Positions 1 through 12,587 of a stretch of DNA of 64,000 bases are shown here, in pieces. This DNA comes from Arthrinium phaeospermum (taxonomy: Eukaryota; Ascomycota; Sordariomycetes; Amphisphaeriales; Apiosporaceae), in NCBI GenBank assembly GCA_006503535.1, contig QYRS01000001.1, forward strand, positions 186,001 to 250,000, written 5' to 3'. Position numbers and translations under genes: made by a program. Under the pieces are notes generated by a model. That model searched no databases, was not told where the DNA came from, and worked only from the letters and a program-made list of their open reading frames with translations. Within the stretch, counting starts at the first letter, position 1. Every line of letters starts with the position of its first letter.

Positions 1-1377
1 TGTTGTAGATACCCCGCAGAGAAGTGTATGAGATGATCCTCGTTGGCGTGAATGTCGATCAGCTCGGGATTGTCGAGCACGCCATTCTTGTTTTTGAGCC
101 GATAGCGTGGCCACCGATGGAAATCCTTGTATTGAAACCTGTATTTCCCCGATCTTGAGTCCTGGATTCCCAGCTCGCCTAAAGCATGTGTATCAGCATT
201 ACATTCGACCGACACAGGTACGAGGATGTGTATTCAGATGGATGATGAAGAATTATGACGACATGTACGGATGACTTACTCCCCCCTGGTAATGTCCAAG
301 CGGTTATTCGCTCAGTCCAAAGCTCTTCCTTCGAGATGGATACGAACGGCTCGAGTTTGGTGATCATCCACACCAGGGCAAAATGTGATAGAGCCCCTTT
401 ATAGTTGCCACCACCGATGTCCGAATGGTAGCCTCCAAACCAGCACTGCTTCAGTGTTGTGTTTCCTGTGCTGTCAGGAACTCTTTCCCATACGAGTGGA
501 TTGAAGTGAGCCCGACGTTCGTGAAGAGCCAAAGCCTGGAAAGCATGCTCAATGTTACCCAGCAGGTCAGAGCAGACGAAGGCAAAAGGGCCCGGACGAA
601 TTGGATGGAACACATTCGTTTCCACAGAGTCGACTGTATCCCAGAGAGCACACACTTTGATCTTCACTTTGAGACCCTTCTCCACTGATGCTCCCTCATT
701 CCCTTGCTCGGCATGATTTCCCTTCTTCTCCCACCTCTCGATCAATTGGGGAAGCCTGCCTAGCTCCTTCTTGCGCAACAGGCCATAGTGGGTTATGAAG
801 TCGGCGAGACATCTCATAGCAAATGCGCCTCTTGAGAATCCAATCAAGATGATATCGTCGCCCTCCTCAGCTCCTTGCTCTTTTGCAGTGTCTCCTGGTC
901 TTGATCTGCCTCCCTCAGCAGTGGGGCGCTCACCCCCTGGGGAATGTAACTCAATCGTCTTTGACCACTCTATCCGGCGCCCATGTGCAGTCCAATTGTG
1001 TGAGAGAAATGTGTAGGCCTCCATGATTAAGCTCTTCAGTCCTTTGATACTGTTAACTAAACTGAGCTGAATCCGTTCTGGGATTACATACCTGTTCCTA
1101 TCAATTGCTTCGTACTGTTGGTCAGATCCAAGATGCCAGGATTCTCATCTGTTCCAATTCCTCGAAGGTACAAAACAACCTGACGAATTTGCTGGGTATC
1201 ATCCCACTGATTGATTGCCCGTGCGATGCGAGACACATTGGTAAGTGGGCTTCTCTCGCTTCCAAGGTACTCCGAATTACCCGTTCCGTCACAGCAAATA
1301 ATCAGCCTAGCTTTGCTCCAGCTCCCAACGTTGTACTGTAGACCAAGCCGGGCGGGAGAACTGCTTTGTCCAGCCAT
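1..1377 (-). CDS. DUF2235 (Tle1-like phospholipase domain) protein, C-terminus beyond window
   Basis: Seen: three exons on the minus strand, 1377-1092, 1041-280 and 178-1, with GTATGT and GTAAGT donors and in-frame joins. The first exon carries the N-terminal DUF2235 block (LIICCDGTGN, then TNVSRIARAI and RGIGTDENPG). The second carries GFSRGAFAMR, the GxSxG-type nucleophile elbow, then VCALWDTVDS and WFGGYHSDIGGG, which place the predicted Ser, Asp and His of this alpha/beta-hydrolase fold. The start at 1377 (MAGQ) is chosen because the frame upstream lacks family similarity. Known: DUF2235 is shared with bacterial type VI lipase effectors of the Tle1 group; fungal members are mostly uncharacterised. 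The gene runs off the left edge, so length and C-terminal domains are unknown. Confidence 0.82.
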
Positions 1378-2581
1378 CTTAAAGCTTGGGAAAGTAACAT
1401 CCACAACACTAAGAACTTTGACCACAAGATATGACAGTGCAGGGCTCCGTGATTTGGGATGAAAAGGGGTGGAGGGTAGAGGCAGCGCTGTCGAAGGAAT
1501 GCCTGGCGACAAACGAGAAGCAAGAAAGTCGTAGGTAATATGTTGGTGACCGCGTTGCTGCTAAAAAATGCAGTTCCAAGTGCAGTATTACGTGTGACAA
1601 CGCAATGGATGGTATTAGAAAGTACACCAATGTGTGAAGCTCTGGCCAACAGGAGAGGCTCGGGGATCAGGTTGCATCCAAATCAATAATAGGTGATTGT
1701 GAGTACGAGTCATCTGACGACTGAATGCATGGTACTTAACGGGTGCATGACTGTGCAGTGCCACATCAGAGCCTGCAGTCGCAAGCCCCGATGTGACAAG
1801 GCCTGGCCGGCCGCATCACGACGAATCAAAAATGGCATTAGAGGCCTCCACGGCAGTTGATACAATGAATCAGAGTTGAATCTGCAAATGGCTTGCCTAA
1901 ATTGATAATTAGGTGATAAGTGTGCAAGGGTGCTGTTGGCCAGTCATGATCAGTATCCATTCATCCTCCAGCATACGTTTGGGAAGAGTCCAGGGCGCCG
2001 CCACTTGAATGGGTGGTCATTTGTCGGGCTGACATGAACGCCCTTTACCCCACCCACTTCTGGGTAACTTGGGTGAAATGAGCGAGCAGAGAGGGGAAAG
2101 AAAGGGAAGCCAATTCCTAACTCTTTAATATTCGTACATACTGTTCCATTGTGAATCGCGCAAGGCTTCTGAATTACCCAATAGCACAGCGATCTATCAT
2201 TACTCCTCCCATGTTCCGTTGCCCAGTATTTATGCTGTCTGTCGGCTCTTGAATCCCAGCACCACTTGCATCCAAGATATCCAAAGTCAACAATTCTCAC
2301 ACGCTTGCTGATTTCAAGTCTTTCGCTTACTGTCTGATGAAAACCAGCTCGACTGGGGCTAGCTCAAGACATTCAGATGCTACGAGTAGAAAGACTAAGA
2401 TCCTTTTCAATCCCAAAGCCATCATGGCTTCAGAAGTCGCTTAGCAGTCATCCGGAGACCTCAGAGGTATTTCCTATTGGTTTTCCGGATGGCGCAACTC
2501 CCAAAGAACATAAAAGCAGGTACGTGTAAAATTTCACAGGGTTTTATGAATTCAACTATCCGTTTACCCGAAATCTGACCA
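1378..2581. other. divergent intergenic region, no gene seen
   Basis: This 1.2 kb separates two divergently transcribed genes and should hold both promoters. A 116-codon minus-strand frame (2300-1950) has no recognisable motif or splice context and is not called. Confidence 0.5.
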
Positions 2582-4584
2582 ATGTCTGTCACTAGTATCA
2601 TCCTGCTCCATGATGTGGTTGAGGGTCGCGATGCAACATGGCCAAACCATATGTTGATGGATGCATATCCCCAGGCTGAAGTCCTTCCTTATGGCTATGA
2701 TGCAGGCTCCATGAGAAGCTTGGATGATCTTCTTGACCCCAACAGACTTGAGGAGAAGTCTTTGGCCTTCTTGCAGGACATGGAAAAAATGATGCAACAC
2801 TACGGCACTGTCTCAGAAGGGGATGCCGGCAAAACGGAGACCAAGAAACCTTTCCAGCATCCCCTTATCATTCTGGCCCATGGATATGGAGGCTTGATAT
2901 ACGAGAAGGTATGACCGAGTCTGCTTACAATGAACAGGGATTTCACATTACTCACGACTACCTTGGTATAGGCACTGGTTATATCACATCAACAAAAAGG
3001 CGACCCTTCTAGTGAGTTCTTTGTCCGTCGGCCTCAACGCGCGTTCCTATTCGGGACACCTCACTTCAGTGCCGGACTCGGCGAGTGGGCAATCATGTGT
3101 GCAAGGCGACGTGGCATCCACTGTGCCAAAACGGCGAGGAAGCAGAAGTGGGAAGCTCCGACTGAACAGTCTGTCAATGCTATCAAAACATTCCAGAGTT
3201 CCCTTCGAGAGATCCTCAAAGAGCAAAACAAACTCGATCCAACCATCCATATTTTCGGTTGCTTCGCAACTTCACCTGATACAGATACCAAGCTTGTAAG
3301 TATCTCCATTTCTTGCCTCATATCGTCCTTGGCTCATACCAGTATCAGATGCTATCGTCGAAATGGGCCATGATGCCTGAATTCAAAGCCCTATCCATCA
3401 ACGAGGACCACTTTGGTATGACCAAGCTCGACCGCTCCAGCAAACACTTTGACCGTGTGTTTGAGATGCTTGATCACCAATTTGCAAAGCCGAGGGCCAT
3501 TGGACCACAGCCCACCTCTAGACCATTGGAAGAATCTGGAGACATGTTGTCCGGAGAAGTTACGCAAGCAGAATTCGGGTTCGGGTCGTTGCCCGCTCAG
3601 GTTGCAAAGGACTCGGAAGCAATCGAGCCGACCTCCGGGGTTCCGCTAGACGGTCTAGCGACTTGCGATTTTGATGATTGGGCTGCAAAGCGAGTTTTCA
3701 AGGTTCTTTTCGATCAGGGCTGTGAGGAACCGAAGAAATTCGCAAACGCTCTGATAGAACAACTCCAAAGTCGAATCTCGGGTGAAATTGAAGTCGTCCC
3801 TATAGATCGGGAGGTCTACTTCACACAGAGACAACCAAGTGGAGGACTGGTGGATCCCGAAGGGCCGGGCATATACGGCCTGGACACATTTTTTATGCTA
3901 GGACAGTCGAATGGACGTTTTATAGGAAAGTCCCTTTATCGACTCCGGCCACCTGCTGGGCCAGAAGATATGGCCAGAGTCTTGGCACATGTACTACGAT
4001 TCTCCCAGATCTACAGACTTCCTATGAGATCACATTCTATGGGGGCACCACAATCCGGTATCCGCCCACCTTTCCGTCTGGATGTTTCCCACGGAAGAGA
4101 CGGAAAAAACCAATATGTTTTTGAGAACACATCTGATGGAAAGCTTGCTTTAAACGTATTGCATTTCCGTTCCGACTTCAATATTACTAAAATCCTTCCA
4201 AGGGGAGATAAGGCACTTGGATTCTCTCCATCTGGGAAACTCTATCAGTCGCTGGATCTTCGAGAGAGCTCATTCGGGGTTTCATCTGAGGTCTTACCTC
4301 ATCTATATGAGTCCAGTCTAGAAGATTCCAAGTACCTACAAGTTCTTCGGACAATAGTCACCATGGAGAGCGAGATTTCCTTCGAAAGTTTAGAGCTTCC
4401 AAGTATATTCGAGGCTGAGGGATTTGAGACGATTAAAAGACCGGGCATGATCATGAAGGTGGAACCTTTGACGCATTTGTGTTGGATATCGGACATCAGG
4501 ATTGAAATGCCCCGAAATCGCCGCGAGGCAAAGTTGGAGCAAGAGTCCCCAAGGTTAGTACCAATTTACAACGTCCTTTGCTAG
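2582..4584 (+). CDS. alpha/beta-hydrolase-fold protein with degenerate nucleophile elbow
   Basis: Seen: exons 2582-2908, 2972-3295 and 3349-4584 join in phase 0 to about 628 aa. The N-terminus reads IILLHDVVEG, then LPYGYDA, LIILAHGYGGLIYEKAL and AFLFGTPHFSAGLGEWA. This order (His-loop, YGYDA, elbow, GTPH) matches the fungal DUF676/lipase-like hydrolase domains that often head NLR-like or ankyrin proteins. The elbow is H-G-Y-G-G, so the usual Ser of GHSLGG is Gly. The C-terminal 400 aa have no recognised domain. The 3' end is uncertain: AG|GTTAGT at 4553/4554 could splice to an acceptor near 4627-4630 and end at a TGA at 4647-4649. Inference: probably a non-catalytic or atypical hydrolase-fold protein. 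Confidence 0.75.
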
Positions 4585-4988
4585 GTAGAGATATAAAGGA
4601 AATTATGCCTGTTTTCAAGCTTATCAGTAGCGATACCCGGCGTCGCTGAGTTATGTAGTCCTAAGAGGCATTCATGCGGTAAGCAATCGCCTTGATCCAC
4701 ATCAATCAATACGTGCAACATCCTTGAGCGTCACATATCAACATAGTTAATCCCGCAAGTCGGCAGTCTCATGGTTCACACCACTGGCTTAACGTTCTGC
4801 ATGCAAGGCTTTGTATGATACTCGCCTTCCTCATAATCTATCATACAGTCTCCAGTTTAGGTCCTCATATACTTCAGATGGTGTTGGTTTCCGTTTCCGA
4901 AATGTGTCTCTCATCTGCCGCGACGCCTTTTCGACACCAGCGTTCGTGATGTCCGTCAACCCATCTTCCCTGTTCGGCGGGTTTGCCA

Positions 4989-6937
4989 TCAGTCGGATCT
5001 CTGACAAATCGGCATTATTATCGTCCCCTCTCTAACTATAACGTCCTGCCGCGGGTATCCAAACTTCATCCCCTTGAGCCTGGAAGCCAGTTCTTTCTCG
5101 CTGAGCTGGTCCGACCTCTCCCCCTTGGCATCTTGAACGACCCGTGAGAAGGCCAGCGCCGCTCGCCGTGTAGAGGTTGTCCAAATCAGTTCCTTCCTCA
5201 GAATCCCACTCAACGCGAGCAGTATGCCGTAGCATATCGCACAGGTCGCCAGCCAGGAGGCCTCGAGATAGAGTCCCAGGCGGGTCAGAAAGGTCGAGAA
5301 GCCCCACACGACGCCAGGCACCGCCCTGCAGACGGCATGCTTCTTTGATATGTATTCCAGCGGGATCGGTGCTTTCTTGTAGCATACGCAGTTGCCCAAG
5401 CCTGTGAACACCGACGGGCTATAGCAATCGTGGCCGACGTCGAGGAAGGGCGCATCTAGTCGGATGGCGGTGCCGTTCAGCCAGATGGTGGAGTTGTAAG
5501 GTAAGGCGCTCAAGTCATCGTGGCTGGTAGACTTATTGTGGACAAAACGATTCCAGGAGGCTCTGTCCAAGTATGTCCCATTGAACGGTGGAAACGTTAT
5601 GTCACTATCTAGAATAGTATCGTTATCCGAAGAATATTGGGGCAATTCGATCGAAGAGGCGAGCCCGACACCACTGAAGACCCTGGAAGCACTTTTGCAC
5701 GGGCCAGCCAATCCCGTCCACCATGAAGCTGGCACTTTTTCTCGACTCGTATTCAAGCGCCTTAACGCGTCGGTGGTTGCAGGCTTGGGTTCGGCTTCTT
5801 GCTGCCAATGTTGCCCAGTAATAGCCATTCGAAGTGTCTGGGCTGTGAGAGCATCTAGGAATTATAAATACTCTATCTTCCGGATGGTTAGTTGGGTCAG
5901 TGATACTCACAGTCGCGTATGCTCTTGAAATTGAACGAGCTTGTCTCTATACTGTCCCTCTCGTTTGTGAGTGCAATGTAGTCCCAAACAGTCGTGATAT
6001 TGTCGTAACGCCATCCACTAGCCGTGTAATGCAATGAACGATTCGCCCTGCTGTGCTCCTTGAAGCATAACTGGGTCTCATTGGGCTCCTTGGCGTTATC
6101 AGGCGTCAGGTCTTTCGTGGAGCCGCCAACATTGGCAAAGCTGGGTCCCATCTCGACCAAGCGGTCGCTCCATCCCAACCTGTGTCCGTCTAATACCCAA
6201 CAGAGCGACAGGTCCGGAGAGTTCAACGGGACGACATCGCCATTGGGCATCGGGTAAAAGTCGTGGGAGATACTGACGTAACCGGTGGCGGCACCCCAGA
6301 CGACCGAGAAGAAAAGTGTGTATCCGAGTGCATAGATGACCAACAGTGTGAGCAAGAATACTGTAACACTTCTGCGCCGGAACACGACCAGAGTCCAGAG
6401 TGTTTCGAACGAAGCCCGCGAGAAGGAAAAGGCGATGTAGAAGTCACTCGTCACCGTGAAACGTTCCATCAAGACCACCAACAGCGGATGCAGAACATAT
6501 CGGTAAAGGATCCACCCGTGCAACATCCGACCTCCCTGGCCGATAACGGTATCCCAGGCAATGTCGATGGACTTGGCCTGGGCGAAGGTAAAGCTTCCAA
6601 AGGTCAGGTCGAGATCAAACTTTTGCTCCAAGGGATCGTCGGCCTTGTCATTGCAGCTGAAATCGAACACGGCAGAGACACCGGTCGGCTGCGGGTTTGG
6701 AAAATCAAAGAACGGAGCCCCTGCGGCAAGGGCAATCGATCCAATCGTTAATGCCAGTCCGGGAGTGGCTCGGCGCCAACGTGTAATTTGATGTGCTGAT
6801 TTGCTGCTTGGAACGCTTTCGTCGCCCCCTTCTGTCGAATCTGATGAGTGCCGGTCGCGGTCTAGAGCGAGATCACTGTTGCTTCGCAACAGCTCTGCTG
6901 AAGGATCTCGCAGACACTCATTGGGATGCACCATCAT
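4989..6937 (-). CDS. orphan fungal polytopic membrane protein
   Basis: Seen: two exons, 6937-5911 and about 5842-4989 (626 aa; an in-frame alternative acceptor gives an exon start at 5854 and 630 aa). The donor is GTGAGT. A hydrophilic N-terminus of about 50 residues is followed by a hydrophobic segment (ALTIGSIALAAGAPFF). Further membrane segments surround VFLLTLLVIYALGYTLFF and, near the C-terminus, ASWLATCAICYGILLAL. Long loops between them carry many N-x-S/T sites and cysteines (for example in the CYSPS and CVCYKK stretches), which suggests an exposed glycosylated domain. The layout (about four TM helices, large loops) resembles uncharacterised membrane proteins common in Sordariomycetes. 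No enzymatic motif is visible and function is unknown. Confidence 0.72.
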
Positions 6938-7547
6938 GGAATAAAGAGGTTCGTAGAATACATAGGGGGAGAAGAGAGCGCCCGATAGAATTCGCGATGC
7001 ACCCTGTCATAAGAACAAACCCATAAGCAGTGTTGAAAGCCTTCCCCTTGGCAACTAAAAATATCATGTAGTACGGCCCCAATCGTGTTTTCCAATCATT
7101 TCCACTCTGCCTACGCTTATGCATGTGTGCATCAGCTGCAGGGGCGTAGTAGCCAGGCACCTGGTTACCCCAAGGCAGGCTGACGTGAGCCTTGATCGGT
7201 TTTTCCCCCAGCCAGACCACCCACGAAGCCTTTTCAACTTCACCGGTCGGGGGTGCTTCCGGTAAGTCGGCCCACGGAAGTTCGAGCTGCTCTTCATAGG
7301 ATCATCGATATAATAGCAACCCAGTTTGTGTTGATTTGGTGTTTTCTTTGTCAATACGGCGTATAATATAGAATGCCAAGGGATGATGACGGGCAAGGCA
7401 GCTGCATGCGCGATGTCTCACCACAGCCACATTGTTTCTTTTCAGACTGCTTTTGTCTTCTAACCTTGGCGGATTCCGAGAAAATCTTTGGCCATCTGCG
7501 CGATTACTAGCGGTTATCTTCGGCCGAATTCAGGGGATCACAACTTC
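6938..7547. other. intergenic, no gene seen
   Basis: About 600 bp between two minus-strand genes. It should contain the promoter of the membrane-protein gene and the 3' end of the regulator gene. No conserved reading frame, repeat or RNA gene is visible. Confidence 0.45.
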
Positions 7548-8854
7548 TCAACTCGCAACGTGACGCCCTTTCTTCAAATCGTGTCTGATATCCCTCAGCA
7601 GCTGATAGGCAGTTTCGCCCCGCGCCAGCGCACCACGCCCCGTTCCGGCCATTGGCTCGTGCTCTGCTGCCCCCTGCTTCTGTCCGCTGTCGGTGCTGTG
7701 CATCGAATGCAATAAAATGCCCATCACATCCAGCTTCTCTTCCACCAACTCTAGAGCCAAGCGTAGCCGCAGAACTGGGTAATTTTCCAGTGTGCAGGTG
7801 CAGACGGAGATGGTGGGTAGCTCGACCGCTGGAAAACCAGACGGAGGTGGTGGTGGTTGTGCTGCTTCTCCGTTTTGGGACGTGGCGGTGGGGTCAGCGG
7901 CTGCCCCCGCGGTTCCCGCCTTGAGAGCCTCCTGCACTCCCTGTAAACGATCGATGAGCAGTTCTACTATCCGAACGTAACAAGAGTATACGATTAGCAT
8001 CGTGCCAGGGTCGACGACTGATTGAGGCGAAGCCGGCTTCGAGCGGCCGGGCAGGTCGCGGCTGCTCGATCCCTGAAGATGGCGGAGAGCCTGGCACCTG
8101 GATGAATTGCAGCGATATCTTGATTGTCTGGTCAAAGCTGCTGCCCTGGGTGGGCGCATCCTTGTCGCCATCTTCCCCCTTATTGGCATGCGCGAAGAGT
8201 CGCAAATTGACTTGCACCAGCTTCTGAAGAAATTCTTCGTCTGCTATCCGTTTGCGAGGTGCACGTTCATCTCGAGTTCCGGTTGGCGCTGTTGACCGCG
8301 CAGTCTGGTCTGTTGAAGTGCCCAATCGCGACGTTGTCGTGTCAAAGGTGGGAAAGATGCTGGAAGCTGGGCTAGGCCACCACGTGTGTCCAGATTCTGT
8401 AGGAACTCTTCTTCTTGGAAGCTCCCAGTCATCACCTCTTCTATGAAGCTTAGTGCATTGGCACCTTCTGTAAACGGGATTTCCTGTATGATCTCATTGA
8501 AGTCTGGGGCCCCCTTATTCAGATCCGGGTGGGATCAGGAACCAAGTCGGTGCTAGTATCGGTAGATGTTACCGGGGTGCTTGACCGGGTCACTACCACC
8601 GCAGACTGTGGATGCTCGGCTGCCAGCGGGGGAGGCAAGCGGTCCGACGCTCTTATCGCCCGCCTGTGCCGTCGGTTTCGCATCGAAGGACTTGTGGTAC
8701 AAGTCGTGTTGGCTTTGAGACATCGTGTGCATTGCCCGCCGGCCTCGCGCTGGCAGCTGAGCTTGTGGGTATGACAGCGGTCGCACGCACGGCGGAGTAC
8801 GGGATCTGTCTGCGACGTTGAATCGACACCAGATTGGAGCGTAATAGAGGTCAT
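7548..8854 (-). CDS. AflR-type Zn2Cys6 transcription factor, frames broken
   Basis: Seen: starts at 8854. Residues about 20-50 form a Zn2Cys6 cluster ([14 protein letters not shown], then [11 protein letters not shown]). A GTAACA/AATAAG intron (8572-8514) leads to an acidic, Ser/Pro-rich middle. The C-terminal part ([20 protein letters not shown], then [20 protein letters not shown]) matches the AflR family regulatory domain (PF08493). Known: such proteins are nuclear, pathway-specific regulators often found inside secondary-metabolite loci. Odd: the protein sequence changes frame near 8398, consistent with loss of one G, and again near 8080-8100. Inference: regulator of this accessory block. 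It is either a damaged gene or an assembly error; similarity to AflR does not predict which product is made. Confidence 0.75.
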
Positions 8855-9736
8855 GTTCCGACTGGAAACTGTGTTTCAAGATTGATAAAAATCTGAGAGG
8901 AGGAACATGATACTCCATCCAGACTCGCCCATTATCAACACTGTTCGTCACATCAATGCAAGGGGGTGGTTCTCCTTACTCGGCTTCAGCTGTGTTAACT
9001 GCGCTATCTCCGCCGTGACCGACCCAACCACGGCCGTCATGTGTCTGAAGCCTGGCCGTAACCAAAATCCGAAAACAACATTTATCTTACAAAATGTGAT
9101 TTCCATAGGTGATTTGCATTACTAAAACCAGTTGATGGCAACAGACTGAAAATACAGATGTGCAAGATTCAACTGCGTAATTGCTTCAGAAACCTATCGG
9201 GGCGCTTCGGTGTGGTTTTCTTTGGAATGGGGATGTCATCGCGTACTTTAAAAAGGTTGCGCTCTGAAGGCGGAGCGTAATTACCGGCTTTTCAATGCGT
9301 TTCACTGGGCGCGAGGCGAGCCTGGGAGTGGTTCAAGTGCGCTACTGGAGGCGTACAGGGGTCATTGGCGCTAGGCTTGCCTAAGCTCATAACCTCATCA
9401 ATGTCTTCAACTCGTCAATCGTCGTCTGACGAACGACAAGTACTCGTGGTCCACTTACAGCCATACTCTCATAACGAATGGTTCTATAGTTCTGGAAAAC
9501 ATGTACTAGCAACGTATGAGGCTCCGTAAATAAAAGGCCTAGCCGTGTCTAGCGATAGGTCCGAGGCCCGACAGCCCACTCCTGATGCGACGCCTGGCGG
9601 GACCCATACGTACTCTCGCGGTATTGCAGAAGATCTTTCCATGTGCCGTTGTTGCTCCTGTCTCCCCACGTTTCCGGGTTTCCTTCTTACCAATTCCATG
9701 CATATCCCCATCAACGACTCGCGAGGCTGCCCGTCG
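8855..9736. other. divergent promoter region, no gene seen
   Basis: About 880 bp between the minus-strand regulator and the plus-strand membrane protein. Short frames here lack any family motif. No repeat or RNA gene is recognised. Confidence 0.4.
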
Positions 9737-10951
9737 ATGGCTTGTGGATGGACGCGCTGCTGGCTGCTCCTGGCTTTGGCGACGCCGTTATTCGCCGCCG
9801 ACTGCTTCCTCGAAATCGACTGGAAAAACCTGGTCGAGGGCCGGCCCGTCACCTTGGCGTGGGATGATTTGGCGGGCGGCGGCTTTTGGGATGTCTTCCT
9901 CATGGGGACGTCAGGAGCCAGGCTTCCATCGTCGGCCCCATCGCTCGTATGCTGACCCAAACCTGAGGCCTCGCCTCGTACCCCCACTGTCCACACCACC
10001 ATCACTAACAAGAACCTCGATTGCCTCTACAGGGAACATCACTGAGAGCTCGGTAGTATGGCAACCGCCCGACCACATCCGGGATGACCATCCCGATAGA
10101 CTGTATGCTGTCCAGCTGTGGGATCTGGCCCGCGGCACCGTATGCAACTCCCGTCCTTCAGTTTCAAGGCCCGGCCCTCCGACGAGCCGCCCGAATCAGT
10201 AAGTCCCGTCCTGACGCGTGTGGGCGACTGCCAACACGGCCTCCAACCTTGCGATGCGCCGGAGTATACTGACCCAGAGCCCAGCTACCGCCCGGCCCGA
10301 TCGTGACCACCTCGATATCACTGGAAAACGGGGCTGCCAACGTCGTGGCCACAGTAGCGCCCCCTTCACCTCCGGCGGCGGCCCGTTCGACCCGACCTCG
10401 ACCTCGACCCCGACCCCGACGAGCACAGCCACCGGCAGTCCCGAGCCGACAGACGACTCCGCAGAAAGGGCACGTCTGGCCGGCATCATCGCGGGTACCG
10501 TAGGCGGGACGGTCTTCGCGGTCCTCCTAGTCGGCGGGCTGCTGTGGTGGCGCGCCCGGCAGAAGAAACGCGCCCAAGCCCGGGGCGCCGCCTTGCCCAA
10601 CAAAGACACGGACGAAACGGCGCCGCCGACAGCCCACGATTCCATGGCCGAGCTCGGGGAGGGAGGCAATCCCGCTGTGGCGAGGACGGAACTACCGGGC
10701 GATCAGCAGGCGCGGGCCGAGATGGAAGGGGGCGCGGCGGAGAAGCGGTTTACGAGATGCCGGCGACCTCATTCCCTCCCGTCGAGCTGCCGGCCGAGAT
10801 GCCGGCCGAGCTGCTCGCGCGGCATGCGGACGCCTTCCCGCGGCATTCTATGGTGTCGGCCCTGACGGATTCCAGACGGGCTTCGTTGGATCGATCGCAG
10901 GTGTCACCCGCCACCTTGGATCCGAATCGCGGCCCCTTGGCTAATGGCTAA
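9737..10951 (+). CDS. secreted/single-pass membrane protein with Ser/Thr-rich stalk
   Basis: Seen: ATG at 9737 opens a signal peptide (CWLLLALATPLFA), followed by a compact beta-rich domain beginning CFLEIDWKNLVEG and VTLAWDDLAGG. Exons 9737-9946, 10033-10198 and 10285-10951 splice with GTATGC and GTAAGT donors. Downstream come LPPGPIVTTSISLENGAA, a Ser/Thr/Pro stalk (about 10370-10450), one TM helix (GIIAGTVGGTVFAVLLVGG) and a basic then proline-rich cytosolic tail. The architecture recalls KRE9/KNH-like or WSC-like cell-wall proteins, without clear proof of either. Four single-base losses (near 9921, 10148, 10363 and 10742) break the frame; each lies in a G or C run. Adding one base at each would give a continuous frame across all three exons. 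Confidence 0.6.
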
Positions 10952-12587
10952 TGACATTTGACCATCCTTTTAATTAATGAGCACATAATATTTATCACGT
11001 TGGCGTTTCTTTCATTTGTTGACCTGCCTTCGGTTGCCATGGCTGGATTTGTTTGTTTGGGGTGCAGCTACAAGATTGGAGGATGGGCCAGAAATGGGCA
11101 ATCCCCGATACGGGACATTGGAGCCGTCTCCACCTGCATAACTCGCGCGAGCTCGGGCGCCAAAGAATCAGACAGCCCCAACGTTTTCCACGCTGAGCAA
11201 TACGAGCCGCCACGACGTGTACCCGTCAATCGTACCCGTTAATCTCACCACGATATACGGCATACTTGGTAACTCGATCCTGTAGCTCGATCATCTAGAT
11301 CATCGCAGTGGTGCCTGTGGTTCCGTCGCGATCGTTAGTGGGAGCGTGGCTCGTCGCGGTGGCTTGTAGCTTGGGTGGCTGCTCGAATAGAAGTAAGGTT
11401 AGAAAATTCTATGGCCCACAGCACCTCACTAGCACCCCTCGGTTAACGTGTAGTCTCAGCGCTAGAGAGCGGTAGACTGCCCTGCGCGGCGGTACACTTC
11501 CGCGATCTGCGCCGCGCTCCCGTCACCCGTCTCTGTGCCCATTTGCCTGCCATCTACAGGTTGTCACGGGTTGGCTTATGCATACAATTGGTTCTCCCAT
11601 CATCGCACATTGGAACGGAACTATAGTACCGCCCAGCTGAGAAGTGGAAAGGCAAATGCTGCGAGTTATCCCGGTCACACTCTGTTACTTGGTCGATGAT
11701 GGCAGTAATGATAATATAAGTATGGTTGGAGTCAGGGCTGAAATGCGCCGCCTTTCCTCCAGTACCTAAAATCGCTTACTGGTTAACCGCTCGCGACTTT
11801 GACCTCCAGCTCTCCCACTCCGTCGCCTTGTTGGCCAGTACCATCGTCGCCAACTATTGACTATATTTTCTGAATATTCAAATGCGATAGTTACACTTTG
11901 TCACTAGAACGCCCATGCATTTATTTTCTTGTGGGCTCATGCTTCGACATCAGGGTTCGCGTCCAGAAGCATCTCTCTACGAGAGAATTTTGATAGCGAA
12001 AGCGAGCAGCGGTGGCGTGCGCCGATGTATAAGTGTTCTCTCCAGTAATCACCCGCCAACCCCTTCAAGTCAGCCCATGCAAGACGAATTGCAAGCCATA
12101 CCCGTCAAAGCGACCAATGTGGCCACCTCTTACAACATCAATTCGACATGTAAAATACTCCGTACAGGCGCTCCCATTCTTACGGCCTTACGGAATGACC
12201 CGAATATGGTAGTCTTTGGCATGTTTAGATATAGATTCACCAAGAGTTCCTAGGCCATGTTGGCGATTGCCGTGACATCAGACTCTCATGTTCCCTAATT
12301 CAAAAGCAGGCATTGATGCCTGCACTTCGCATTTGGTGAAGCGTGTAGCTCTGCACCTTGGAATTGTTCGATGACGAGAAGGCTGAGGTGCCCAAGAAGG
12401 TGACGGTAACGGGGGCGATCGGAAATGTCAGTCACATCCGATATCATCGGCCTGGCCCAGCATAACGGGAAAGACGTACCAAAGCATATTTCCTTCATCT
12501 TTTATATATAAAGGTCGGTTACTCTGCTATTCCCATAGATCCTCTAGTTCACAGTAACCAACGACATTATACTTCCAAGACAACGAA
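10952..12587. other. 1.6 kb without a recognised gene
   Basis: No frame here shows family similarity or credible splicing. A TATA-like box near its right end belongs to the downstream glucanase gene. The rest is unexplained. Confidence 0.4.
12505..12512 (+). promoter_or_regulatory. TATA-like box of GH5 gene
   Basis: TATATAAA lies about 76 bp upstream of the ATG at 12588, a usual distance for a fungal core promoter. It is predicted from sequence and position only. Confidence 0.45.

Noticed and set aside
1950..2300. 116-codon minus-strand frame with several Cys/Trp
   Set aside because: No similarity, no signal peptide, no splice context.
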